Below, piece by piece: positions 1-9,174 of a stretch of 57,181 bases of DNA. Source of the DNA: Flavobacterium pectinovorum (GTDB taxonomy: Bacteria; Bacteroidota; Bacteroidia; Flavobacteriales; Flavobacteriaceae); assembly GCF_006438875.1 (NCBI RefSeq), contig NZ_RCZH01000006.1:188999-246179 (forward strand), in the 5' to 3' direction. The translations under genes and the position numbers were made by a program. The notes beneath the pieces are model-generated. The model saw only the letters and a list, made by a program, of their open reading frames with translations, had not been told where the DNA came from and did not search any database. Every line of letters begins with the position of its first letter. The stretch's first letter is position 1.

Positions 1-1020
1 CAAAAAGCATACAATTTTCTGGGTGCGTCAAAAATAACTGCGGGCATTAATCAAAATATTGATGTGAATTTGTCCAGTATTAAAGACGAGCATTATACTT
101 ATATAAATGAAAACACGACTGATTTTATTTTTAAATCAGATAAAATCAATAAAAAGGAAAAACTGAGCAAAAATGATTTCAATAATTTCTCGGCATTTGA
201 ATTAAAACTGAATTTATTCTTCGGATTAAAAAATATCTACGCCAATTTTATTACGTCTCAATTTGAAGCTCCACAGAATAATCCTGATGATCGATTAAAT
301 ATTTTTAAAACCTTAAAGAAAACATATTGGCTTAAAGAAAAAAGAAATGGCACCATTTTTCTCGAAACCCCGCTTCTGTTAAATCCCTTAAAATACAATC
401 TTGAAATCGTACAGCAAAACGAAACTAATACTTCTTATGAAATACAGAATACTGACTTTCAAACTATTACTAAGATCAATTATGTTTTAAATACGATTGA
501 TAAAGCTACTCTGGACGGGGAACTTGAGCAAGGTTATCTGGAATTTTCGAATGAAAAATATACTTTTTCAATCAGTAATCCCGAAACGATTGTTCCTGAT
601 AACTATATAAAAACAAATTTTTCAGATTATTTATTTCGCATTACGGTTGCTTCCGGAAACGGAAATATTACGATAAATGACGAACTTTTTAAGAAAAATA
701 CACTTTTGATATTTCCAGATTTCATTCCGGAACTACAAACTCCTGAGTTTAAAAAACGTTTGAAACAGTTTCTTAAAATCAGTTTTCCAACTAATATAAA
801 ATGCGAATGTCTGTTTTTAAGCATTTCAGAATTAGAAATGTTGATTCCTGATTACAGCAATTGGCACCAAAGTTTGCGTTTCAAAAATGTTCCGGATGTA
901 ACGGATACGCAAGAAGGTAATTCAGAAAAAGCAATAATTTCAGATCCTGCACAAGCTGCGGTGAATATGATCAATAGTTTAACCTCAATTTTAGAAACAA
1001 AAAATGGAAGAAATAAATAG
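1..1020 (+). CDS. Probable Afp12-like baseplate protein of an eCIS, 3' part only
   Basis: The reading frame is open from the first base of the window, so the GTG at 64 is not necessarily the start and the gene is cut by the left edge. About 339 residues remain. The C-terminal part has a long hydrophilic helix-strand pattern followed by a segment with an aromatic-rich end (ELEMLIPDYSNWHQSL). This resembles the end of Afp12/baseplate-J-like proteins, where a conserved hydrophobic strand precedes a M..FE..Y..W pattern. The gene overlaps the tape-measure gene by 17 bases, so the two are translated together. In Afp/PVC-type clusters the large baseplate gene lies shortly upstream of the tape measure, which fits. 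The assignment rests on this end pattern and on context; another baseplate component is possible. Confidence 0.5.
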   Translation, partial: QKAYNFLGASKITAGINQNIDVNLSSIKDEHYTYINENTTDFIFKSDKINKKEKLSKNDFNNFSAFELKLNLFFGLKNIYANFITSQFEAPQNNPDDRLNIFKTLKKTYWLKEKRNGTIFLETPLLLNPLKYNLEIVQQNETNTSYEIQNTDFQTITKINYVLNTIDKATLDGELEQGYLEFSNEKYTFSISNPETIVPDNYIKTNFSDYLFRITVASGNGNITINDELFKKNTLLIFPDFIPELQTPEFKKRLKQFLKISFPTNIKCECLFLSISELEMLIPDYSNWHQSLRFKNVPDVTDTQEGNSEKAIISDPAQAAVNMINSLTSILETKNGRNK

Positions 1021-4000
1021 CCATATTGTATCGAGTCTAAAGTGGGACACAACTTTTGACCAAAAACGAGAAAGTTACCGACTTCAGGAACGTTTGAGTA
1101 CCTGGAGCAAAATCTCGCTGCCCAGAGAAGTCGCCAATATTTTTAGCGAATTATGTCCGCCGGAACAAAGCTGGCGAATAGAATCGCTGGAATTGGATCT
1201 TGGCGCGTGCGATTATAGTGATCTTGAATTTGATTTAAGTCGAAAAATACGCAATTTATTAAGAGAAAAAATTGCGGAATTAATTCTCTATCAAAACAGT
1301 CAGAAGCAAAACGGAATCGCGGTTTATAACAAGGATAAATCGATTCTGGAGAATCTTACGGTCTTTTTGTTAGAAGGTTATTTGCCTTGGAATTATCAAA
1401 ACAAAGAGGGTTCTGTAAACCAGATTATGGCAGAATTACTTCAGAATAATTTAGCCGAAGTTGTGACAATTATCAAAGAAACCGGAATGACGCACGAGGA
1501 AGTGAGAAAGCGAATTTCATGGCAATTTGATGAGAAAAATATAACCAGAATAATTGCGGCGCTCGAGCCTAATAATAGCAGTTCTATAATAGAATTCAGC
1601 TCGCTTATGACCAATATTCAGGTCAAGGAAACGATTATCCAGACGAGTACGGCGAGTTTCAAAAAGAATCTTTGGTTCTTTATTCTAAACTTTTTGCTGC
1701 TGGAACGCGGAACACTTTTTAACAAATTGGCTTTCATGAAAAGCAGTATTCTGCAAATGGCAAATCATTATAATATCGCTTACTCAGAACTTATTCTTTT
1801 GATCGAAAACACGATTGTAAAACTGTCTGATAAAACGTCTCAGAACAATAATTTTATTGATTGCCTTAAAATACTAACTCAGGAATATGAAACGCAAAAA
1901 AGTGAAAATTACCAACCTGAAACACGAACAAATTACTGGAATGTACTGGAGCAATTACTAAAAAATAAAAATGACCGAAGATTTAAAGCGGATAAAAACA
2001 ATCTAAATGAATTGATTGTTGCGTTGAGTAATGAGAATAAAACAAAATTTAATACCCTTATTCGTTCGGTTTTGAATGATGAAAATCCATTGATTTTATT
2101 GCTTCAGGATTTGAATGAAACGTCGATTAAAATTCTGTTTTCTAAAGTAGATACAACGCCTTCGTTGCTTCACATGGAAACCATCATTTATTTGAATAAA
2201 CTGAGCCAGACTTTTAAATTAAAAACAAATAGTAAGGCTTTATGGGAAATTGGAATTTTGTTTCTTCTCAAACATAAAAATGCCGATAATACAACATTTC
2301 TACTTTTTTGCATTAAGGAATTAAGCAAAAAAAACAATCTGAATCACGAGCATTTATTGGCTATGTTCACGAATGCTAAAATTCCTGCTGCAGTTAAAAA
2401 CAATAATTCGGCAACTATTTACACGAATTTAAATGCCATTTATTGCAAAGAAATAAATAACAATAACTCCAATTATCCCGCAATTCATTTCAAGAATCTT
2501 GTTGCAAAACTGGAACTCGAATTGCAGAAAAACGCTACCAAAAGTATCTTTTTTATTGACTTGCAAAGATCGCTGATTAAGACGATTTTATTGCATCCCA
2601 AAATGGCTTTTGAGGTGATGCTTTCGTATGGAAATAAAGAAGTTTTAAAGAAAATACTTCCGTTGATTCTAAATCGGGAAATGCTGCAATTATTGGTTAA
2701 AACGGCCAATTACAAAAAGACTAAACTGGTACAAACGATACAAGTTGTGTATGAAATACTGAACGAAAAAGATCAATATGATTTTCCCGAAGAATTAATG
2801 ACGGATAATTTATTGTTGGTTGGAATGCAGGAAATATTGTTTCATCCGGAGCATAACTCGTCTTTATTTCTGGAAACGATTATTATACAATTGTCCAAAA
2901 AAATAACGGATACAAGACGCAACGATTACTTTCAGTTTATCGCAAAACTGATTCAGTCCAAGCGAATTAAATCTTTTGGCGTTGCGATTAAAAAGACTTT
3001 TATCAATCAATTAAAGAATACCAATTCTATTGATACTCTTGCGCTTGCATTGCTTATTCAGAATACGTCGCAACAAGATCAACTTGAATTATCGCAATTA
3101 TTGACGAGTAATTTTAATGATTCGGGATTTGCAATATTGCGAAAACAAGATCGAAAAGAAAGTGAAAACATATTGCGTTATTTCCTGACAAATGGAAATT
3201 CTCTGAAGAAAAATTGGATTCAGAAAACTTCGGCTACGATAATTCGAAATGTAAAATCGGTTTCAAAAACCAAAATTACTTTTGAATTAAACGAGCTTTT
3301 CTGGAAAACGATTTTAAAATATTCGGCTTATAAAGGAAATGAAATTCTTTTTGAAAAACTCTTGCAGAAAGAACTGAAATCGTATTTGAAGAACAATATT
3401 GTTAAGGATCAATTTCAGCTTCAAAACGAAACAAATTCTTTTGAATCTGCAAATTCAGTAACAGAAATTGATCATTTTTTTGAAAATAATATGCTTTCGG
3501 ATTATGTGGTTTCAAATGAAATTACAGAAACTATTCACGCCAATATTTTGTTTGAGATTGAGCGATTATCGGAAAAAGAAAAATACGAATGGTTTTCGTC
3601 GGTTATCATAAAAAGACAAATTCCGATTGATTTTATGGCTTCAAAAACGCATGAAATCAAAGATATTCTGAATGCGATTATTGTAAAAGAGCCTAAGATT
3701 TTCTTTAGAATAATTAAAAAAGAATTTGTTCCTGAGGCGCAAATGGATTGGCTTTGCCGCAATATCAGCTTTCATACTTTTTGCAATGCAATAAGTCAAT
3801 TGGACAAAAACAGGGAATCGTATTTGAGGATTTTGGAAAAGTTCAATCACATTTTGGGCGTTGTCGTGATTAAAGGATTGGCTTCGAAAGAATTGCAAAA
3901 TATTTTATTGCGAAAACTTCTAAAGGCTGCCGCCAATGATAATTGGAGACTTATTGCGATTGATAAAATCTGGAATGAATTAATATGGGAAGTTGTTGCC

Positions 4001-4699
4001 AAAAAAGGGATTCCTAAAAAAAGTTTTCTAGCTGATATTGAAAAGTATCTCTATCAATTTCCGCCTGCTTTGCAACTTGGTTTCAAAGAAATTATAAGGA
4101 CGGAAAAACAAACTGTTCCTATCTTAAAACAAACTGAAATACTTTCGAAAATGGAATTAATTACAATCAAAAAAAGTCCAAAAACGCCACTTAAACAAGG
4201 AGTTTCGGTCAGAAACGCCGGAATTGTGCTCTTGAACGATTATATAGCGATTTTGTTTGACAGATTGAATTTGCTTACAGATAATAAATTTATAAGCAAT
4301 GAACATCAGGTCAAAGCTGTGCAGTATTTGCAATATGTGATTACGGGAATGCAGGAAACGGAGGAGGTTTATTTGCCTCTAAATAAAGTTTTGTGTGGTT
4401 TGCCGTTGACGGATACTGTGCCGGATTTTATTGAAATATCTGATGACGATAAAAATTTAATAAACGGTTTGATACAAGCGGCGATTTCGCATTGGCCGGA
4501 AATTGGAGATTGCTCGATTGATGGTTTTCGGGGAAACTGGCTGGTTCGTGAAGGAATTCTGGTTGAACAGGAGGATAAATGGGAACTTACAGTAGACAAA
4601 AAGGCGTATGATGTGCTCATTAACAGATCACCATTTGCTTTTTCGATTATAAAATACCATTGGATGGATAAGCCGTTGCATGTGATGTGGGCTTATTAA
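1004..4699 (+). CDS. Contractile injection system tape-measure protein
   Basis: This 1231-residue protein should set the length of the inner tube of the injection particle. Residues 1-90 show the family start: a helix, then the pattern RIESLELDLGACDYSDLE, matching the 'lriDrLeidLG' signature of the CIS tape-measure family. The middle (about 100-1060) is helical and low in recognisable motifs, as expected for a measuring rod. Residues 1070-1231 contain the conserved end, with GIVLLNDYIAILFDRL, an LNKVLCGLPL motif and a final tryptophan-rich strand (YHWMDKPLHVMWAY). The start overlaps the preceding baseplate gene by 17 bases. No signal peptide or membrane segment is visible, as expected for a cytoplasmically assembled particle. 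Confidence 0.88.
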   Translation: MEEINSHIVSSLKWDTTFDQKRESYRLQERLSTWSKISLPREVANIFSELCPPEQSWRIESLELDLGACDYSDLEFDLSRKIRNLLREKIAELILYQNSQKQNGIAVYNKDKSILENLTVFLLEGYLPWNYQNKEGSVNQIMAELLQNNLAEVVTIIKETGMTHEEVRKRISWQFDEKNITRIIAALEPNNSSSIIEFSSLMTNIQVKETIIQTSTASFKKNLWFFILNFLLLERGTLFNKLAFMKSSILQMANHYNIAYSELILLIENTIVKLSDKTSQNNNFIDCLKILTQEYETQKSENYQPETRTNYWNVLEQLLKNKNDRRFKADKNNLNELIVALSNENKTKFNTLIRSVLNDENPLILLLQDLNETSIKILFSKVDTTPSLLHMETIIYLNKLSQTFKLKTNSKALWEIGILFLLKHKNADNTTFLLFCIKELSKKNNLNHEHLLAMFTNAKIPAAVKNNNSATIYTNLNAIYCKEINNNNSNYPAIHFKNLVAKLELELQKNATKSIFFIDLQRSLIKTILLHPKMAFEVMLSYGNKEVLKKILPLILNREMLQLLVKTANYKKTKLVQTIQVVYEILNEKDQYDFPEELMTDNLLLVGMQEILFHPEHNSSLFLETIIIQLSKKITDTRRNDYFQFIAKLIQSKRIKSFGVAIKKTFINQLKNTNSIDTLALALLIQNTSQQDQLELSQLLTSNFNDSGFAILRKQDRKESENILRYFLTNGNSLKKNWIQKTSATIIRNVKSVSKTKITFELNELFWKTILKYSAYKGNEILFEKLLQKELKSYLKNNIVKDQFQLQNETNSFESANSVTEIDHFFENNMLSDYVVSNEITETIHANILFEIERLSEKEKYEWFSSVIIKRQIPIDFMASKTHEIKDILNAIIVKEPKIFFRIIKKEFVPEAQMDWLCRNISFHTFCNAISQLDKNRESYLRILEKFNHILGVVVIKGLASKELQNILLRKLLKAAANDNWRLIAIDKIWNELIWEVVAKKGIPKKSFLADIEKYLYQFPPALQLGFKEIIRTEKQTVPILKQTEILSKMELITIKKSPKTPLKQGVSVRNAGIVLLNDYIAILFDRLNLLTDNKFISNEHQVKAVQYLQYVITGMQETEEVYLPLNKVLCGLPLTDTVPDFIEISDDDKNLINGLIQAAISHWPEIGDCSIDGFRGNWLVREGILVEQEDKWELTVDKKAYDVLINRSPFAFSIIKYHWMDKPLHVMWAY

Positions 4700-4710
4700 G
4701 TTATGCTTTT

Positions 4711-4750
4711 TTAATCTCGCGCAAAGGCGCAGAGGCGCAAAGTTTTTTTG
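4711..4750. repeat. Intergenic GC-rich repeat (cgcaaaggcgcagaggcgcaaag type)
   Basis: A short segment just after the tape-measure stop has alternating GCGC/CAAAG words. The family is common between genes of Flavobacteria. A related but diverged segment, with CTTTGCGAACTTTGTG and CTTTGCG words, lies at about 38847-38913. Function unknown; it may contribute to transcript ends. Confidence 0.4.
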
Positions 4751-4754
4751 CAGT

Positions 4755-5214
4755 ATTTGTCATTTTGAGAAACGAGAAATCCTCGTAAGTGGCTCGACAA
4801 AGATTGGTCAGCGCATTTTTGTCATCCCGAGGAACGAGGGATCTCCGTAAGTGGCTCGACAAAGATTGATCAACGTATTTTTTGTCATTTCGAGGAACGA
4901 GAAATCACATAAGTGGCTCGACAAAGATTGGCGATTATAGGAACGGAGTTTCTTGCGAGGATTTCTCGTTCCTCGAAATGACAAAACTGGGTTACTATGT
5001 GTTAAACTTTAACAAAGCTGTCGTAGTGCATTAAGATTGGCGATTATAGGAACGGAGTTTCGTGTGTGATTTCTCCCTTCGGTCGAAATGACAAGATTGC
5101 ACATTTTGTGTCATTTCGAGGAACGAGAAATCACATAAAGTAGCTCGACAAAGATTGGCGATTATGGGAACGGAGTTTCGTGTGTGATTTCTCCCTTCGG
5201 TCGAAATGACAAAA
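4755..5214. repeat. Cluster of REP-like inverted repeats (TGTCATTTCGAGGAACGAG type)
   Basis: The gap 4700-5295 has no gene and is almost filled by five or so degenerate copies of one hairpin repeat. Each copy reads roughly TGTCATTTCGAGGAACGAG, a spacer containing GTGGCTCGACAAAGATTGG, then the reverse arm ending CGAAATGACA. Full or half copies begin near 4758, 4820, 4883, 5033 and 5110. Some right arms are variants with CCCTTCGGTCGAAATGACA, so the elements have been partly converted or recombined. Copies of the same family occur at 38737-38823, 51644-51745 and 53695-53782. They fold into long stems and are typical flavobacterial intergenic elements. Confidence 0.75.
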
Positions 5215-5295
5215 CTGGGGTTACCACATTTTAAAAAATAAAAAAAAATTAAATACGATCTTGAAATATAAATTAATCAACTAAAAAAAACTATT

Positions 5296-7242
5296 ATGAA
5301 CAGCTACAATGAAAATCTACATTCTAGTGTATTGTCTTCATTAGAAAGTCAGGAGATGACCAAAAAACAATTGGGTACACAATTGAACGCTTCGACGTTT
5401 ACGCTTTATTATGCCGAAGGAGCCGAAATTGTTGCGCAGGAAAAACTTGCGGCAACAACCAGTATGTACAAGGAGAAGCAAATTATAAATACTGAAGTTG
5501 TTAAGAATAAGAACATTGCAGACAATATATTACTTTCTGCAAATCAGCAAAAAACGTATATAACACAATCTGTTACCAATATGGCTGTTTGTGCGTCAAA
5601 CATACAAATTGCTTCAAATTCGATTGTACGTCTAGCAAGTGATATTGGCAGTATTTACAGTATTATTAATGCTGCAGATTATGGAACTCAAATTTACCAA
5701 CAGGCTTTTGAGGCTTATAATCTGATCAATAAAACGGCTTATAATGCCGAGGAAACTTCTCAAATTGCAATGGAAGCCACAGCATCTATTGCTGCAGTTG
5801 CAACTGCAACAGTTTCCGATGGTGCTAAACTAACAAATACTTCTGTTAACAATTTATTACAGGTTACTACTGCTGATTTAACAGCAATTACAGCTATACT
5901 GACTGTAGATAACGATACAAACTCTAAAGCTAGTATAGCCACCAGAGCCGCAGAAGGCGCCATAAAATGTAGTGAAGTGGAATACGAGGCTTCAAAAAAA
6001 GCATACGTTTCTAATAACAAACAATTCAATCAAAACTTGATTGTCGAAGTTGCTGAACCTTTTGATCCTGCGGCAGGTACTTTTACCGTTTTGTTTGATA
6101 AGTATAAAAGTCCTTTTACTCCTGAGGACAGAGATTCTTCAACCCAAAATATTGGATTAAAAAAACCTGTGCAAAGTTATAATATCGTTCTGGTAAAAGA
6201 CAGTAAGAAATCATTCTTTAGTGTTTCTACGGCAGAAGATTTATTAAATAGCCCATCTCAGTTTAAAAGAATAACGGTACTTCAGGATACAAATGATAAA
6301 GGAAATTATAGTGTACCTATAGCGTATAAGGAATTTAGGGATTCTGATAATGATCCAGTAATACTTGGTGAAAATTATGTTGCTTTTCTTTTAATCATTT
6401 TTACAGAAGGCTACAAAAAAGAGATCAATACATTTGATGAATACTTATCTGCTCCATCTGAAACATTTACATTAACTTATACTTTGCAAAATGTTGGTGA
6501 AATTAAAGTTTCCAGAGACGAAAATTCTGCAAAAGAGTTATCTAAAATTAGTTTTGATGTTCCAAAAGAAGAGGAATTAAAGGCTAATGAAATTGATTAC
6601 AGATGTTTCTTCCTGCCTTATCCTGATCAGCCGCTGGGGGATATTGATTTGAATAATCTTGATTATGACATTGAAACACTTGAGTTAGAAGAAGGAATTA
6701 AAGCTGTTGAAGCGGAAATTAAGTTTTTTAACGAAGAACTGGAAATCTTAAACACTCCGAATCAAAATACTGATGCGGCTAAAAATGCTAAAGATCAGGA
6801 ATTAGAGAAACAAAAAAGTAATAGTTTAAAAGTTGCTATAGCAGATGTTAAGGCAAAATTAGTTATTTCTAAAAGTGAATTGGCAGCTTTGAACGTCCAA
6901 CTAAAAGAAGCGAAAAAAAATGCGCCTAAAGAGGTTATTAACGTCAACGCTTTTTTCTTCAATTTAAACTTAGCAGAGAACATTCCCGCTGGAAACTATA
7001 CAAGTGCCAGACATCACAAGGGTACTTCCGGCACTGAACTTGTTGCTCACATTGATCATACAACTACTGATAATTTTGGAAATCCGCTGATTGGGGATAA
7101 AAATTATATCCCGGTTGTTTTGTCTTACTACAAAGGCGCAGAGATTTTTAATAACAAATACACAAACAGTCTTTCTGATTGGCAAAATACGCCGCCGATT
7201 CCTTATTCTGCAATCGAAAATCATAACAAACCAACTATTTAA
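5296..7242 (+). CDS. Unknown eCIS-associated protein with helical N-terminus and coiled coil
   Basis: I do not recognise this 648-residue protein. Residues 1-245 are alanine-, serine- and threonine-rich and predicted to be almost entirely helical. Residues 250-430 look like beta-sandwich strands. Residues 450-540 are strongly charged and helical (many Glu/Lys heptads), a likely coiled coil. The last 90 residues are beta-like and rich in Gly, Asn and Tyr. There is no signal peptide. The helical N-terminus resembles the next protein in residue pattern, with repeated A-S/T-N and L..I.SI..IIN blocks, so the two are probably paralogous there. Its place between tape measure and ATPase suggests a particle component such as a fibre, adaptor or plug, but this is inference only. 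Confidence 0.6.
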   Translation: MNSYNENLHSSVLSSLESQEMTKKQLGTQLNASTFTLYYAEGAEIVAQEKLAATTSMYKEKQIINTEVVKNKNIADNILLSANQQKTYITQSVTNMAVCASNIQIASNSIVRLASDIGSIYSIINAADYGTQIYQQAFEAYNLINKTAYNAEETSQIAMEATASIAAVATATVSDGAKLTNTSVNNLLQVTTADLTAITAILTVDNDTNSKASIATRAAEGAIKCSEVEYEASKKAYVSNNKQFNQNLIVEVAEPFDPAAGTFTVLFDKYKSPFTPEDRDSSTQNIGLKKPVQSYNIVLVKDSKKSFFSVSTAEDLLNSPSQFKRITVLQDTNDKGNYSVPIAYKEFRDSDNDPVILGENYVAFLLIIFTEGYKKEINTFDEYLSAPSETFTLTYTLQNVGEIKVSRDENSAKELSKISFDVPKEEELKANEIDYRCFFLPYPDQPLGDIDLNNLDYDIETLELEEGIKAVEAEIKFFNEELEILNTPNQNTDAAKNAKDQELEKQKSNSLKVAIADVKAKLVISKSELAALNVQLKEAKKNAPKEVINVNAFFFNLNLAENIPAGNYTSARHHKGTSGTELVAHIDHTTTDNFGNPLIGDKNYIPVVLSYYKGAEIFNNKYTNSLSDWQNTPPIPYSAIENHNKPTI

Positions 7243-7254
7243 TACTACAACTAT

Positions 7255-8106
7255 ATGGAAACTCAACTATTACCATCTGCTCCAAAAGCGAAAAGATATG
7301 GAATTACAGAAGCAAAAAAAGCTGAACTGGACTGGTTAAAAAATCAAGTAGTCGATTCAGCAGCAATTGTGCAGCAACAGCAGATAATCGTGAGTTCGCT
7401 GAATGAAAAAGCGACAAAGTATCAGGGTTATTTATTAGTTTCTGAAAGTAATCGTACGCATGCATTAGGCAATAAAAACTTAATTGATCAGATTATTCAA
7501 AATGCCTACGACTTAAGTTCTAATTCTGAAAATGCTTTTAGCAGCACCGTATCTTCTACTTTGGTTGCCACAAAAGTTGCCACAAATGTTAGTGATCTAA
7601 TCAATAAGCTTATTTACTCCGTAGAAATAATTAATAAACTGGCAAATCTTGTTATTCGCAAAAAAGCGCTTAATCCTTTGATTTCTGATGACTTAATTAC
7701 ACGAATAAATACTGCTGGTACAGATGCCAATAATGCTGTTGCACTTACGCTGATTGCCTTAAAATCGACATTGGCGGCAGAAGCTTCTATTCTGGAATCT
7801 GAAGGAGCGATTACACTGGAAAGCAAACAGGCTCTTAACCTTTATTTGACCTTAACAAATGAAAAATCTATTCATACATTAACATCACATCAAACATCAC
7901 ATCAGTTTTCTAATCCTTCTATCAAAGTATTGTTGTATCAAGCCTATAAAGATGCTCAAAGTGCCTATGAGATTGCACATACAGCAAATGATCAGACTAC
8001 AAGACAATTAAGCATTGCAACTGCTAATTTAAATAAAGCTCAGGTCAAACTGCAATCGCTTCAATCTGCCTTAGCGGCAGCAACTGCAGCGGCTTTGGCT
8101 TCTTAA
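7255..8106 (+). CDS. Unknown all-helical eCIS-associated protein, related to its neighbour
   Basis: This 283-residue protein is nearly all helical, with alanine-rich heptads and a C-terminal run of Ala/Gln/Leu helices (about 225-283) that should form a coiled coil. Residues 60-180 resemble the helical N-terminal domain of the 5296-7242 protein in spacing of small and hydrophobic residues. The start lies 12 bases after the preceding stop, so the two are almost certainly co-translated. No signal peptide, membrane segment or catalytic motif is visible. A structural role in the particle is the most economical guess. The gene is followed by a repeat-bearing gap of 144 bases. Confidence 0.6.
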   Translation: METQLLPSAPKAKRYGITEAKKAELDWLKNQVVDSAAIVQQQQIIVSSLNEKATKYQGYLLVSESNRTHALGNKNLIDQIIQNAYDLSSNSENAFSSTVSSTLVATKVATNVSDLINKLIYSVEIINKLANLVIRKKALNPLISDDLITRINTAGTDANNAVALTLIALKSTLAAEASILESEGAITLESKQALNLYLTLTNEKSIHTLTSHQTSHQFSNPSIKVLLYQAYKDAQSAYEIAHTANDQTTRQLSIATANLNKAQVKLQSLQSALAAATAAALAS

Positions 8107-8124
8107 GACATTAAAATGATTTTA

Positions 8125-8228
8125 AACACGGATTTCACGAATTGACGCTAATTCGTACGTGAACTTAATTACAAACTAAGTACGCTAATAAAAATTGGTG
8201 CCGATTAGTGAAGTTCGTGTTTGTTTTT
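8125..8228. repeat. Degenerate hairpin repeat of the CACGAATT family
   Basis: The gap between 8106 and 8251 carries a diverged inverted element. The left side reads ACACGGATTTCACGAATTGACGC and the right side ends GAAGTTCGTGTTTGTTTTTTT. It is related to the better-preserved copy at 11135-11227. The run of T after the right arm could let it act as a terminator for the upstream pair. Confidence 0.45.
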
Positions 8229-8250
8229 TTAATCAATAAATTTTAAGGTT

Positions 8251-9174
8251 ATGGATCGCACTTACAAGAACTTTTACAGACAATTTTATCTTAAAACAGG
8301 AGGATTTTTGCCTACAAAACCGTTGAATAAAAATCTTTTTCCGGGTGATTATTTCCAAATAAAAAATGGTGAAATAATTCTCTTGGGAAACATTTACCGC
8401 AATGCTATTGTGGCGCGTCAGGATGTTGATATAAGCGGCGTGATTGCTTTGAATGACTCGAACTGGAATTTTAGCGATGGGATTTCAAAACCCTATTCGG
8501 GGCGAGCGCACGGACATGGGGCAATTGATGGTCAGATTGAATTTAGCAAACAAATTTTGGCTTTTGCCAATAAAGGAAGTTTTATTTTCAGGGCCGAAGA
8601 TCCGGAATCTGTAAAGATTAATAATTGGAATGATATTCAGCAACAGCTCATTATAAAACTTACACAGACGCTATTCTCTTTCCGCGAACTTTATGTGGTG
8701 ACGGAAAGTGCTACGGCTGCAAACACTACGCTGGCAACGGCGGGCGAAGCAAATGCTGAATTGGAACTGGCAAGTGATGCAGAGAGTTTTGGTCTGGTTG
8801 ATATTTTTGGACATCAGAATACCAAAACTATTCAATCGAAAGATATTGAATATTACCATCGCGAAACCAAAAGAAAACCGGCTTATTTTAAAGCTAAAAA
8901 ATTAGTGGTTCAGGATGAAAAGCTGTCTTATTTTATCAGTGATTTTATTGCCAAAGAAAATAACCTCAGCGAATGGACAGATTCCTTTTTTGATTCGAAT
9001 TTTCACAATGATATCGATTATAATACGCAAATGATTATGCAAAATGCGCAGGGCTTTTATCTGGATATGCTGCAATCGAATGAGTTAAATCCTAATACGG
9101 CTTTGTTGTATTTTAAATGGGTGGATGCCAATCTCGACGATGTCGAAAAACTTTTTGGTGCATATGGAAACTAA
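8251..9174 (+). CDS. Unknown eCIS-associated protein upstream of the ATPase
   Basis: I do not recognise this 307-residue soluble protein. It has an N-terminal mixed alpha/beta part (1-130) with a Gly/His-rich stretch, SGRAHGHGAIDG, an alanine-rich helix at about 150-180, and an acidic helical C-terminus (260-307). The reading frame overlaps the likely ATPase start by 11 bases, so it is translationally coupled to it and probably belongs to the particle assembly group. In Afp-type clusters the genes around the ATPase include the tube cap, but no similarity to a cap could be shown here. Confidence 0.6.
   Translation: MDRTYKNFYRQFYLKTGGFLPTKPLNKNLFPGDYFQIKNGEIILLGNIYRNAIVARQDVDISGVIALNDSNWNFSDGISKPYSGRAHGHGAIDGQIEFSKQILAFANKGSFIFRAEDPESVKINNWNDIQQQLIIKLTQTLFSFRELYVVTESATAANTTLATAGEANAELELASDAESFGLVDIFGHQNTKTIQSKDIEYYHRETKRKPAYFKAKKLVVQDEKLSYFISDFIAKENNLSEWTDSFFDSNFHNDIDYNTQMIMQNAQGFYLDMLQSNELNPNTALLYFKWVDANLDDVEKLFGAYGN

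Noticed and set aside
7091..7339. Small frame bridging the two helical-protein genes
   Set aside because: It overlaps both real genes in another frame and has no coding character of its own.
9125..9163. Earlier ATPase start codon
   Set aside because: It would extend the overlap with the preceding gene to 50 bases and add a leader without family similarity; 9164 gives a short coupling overlap.
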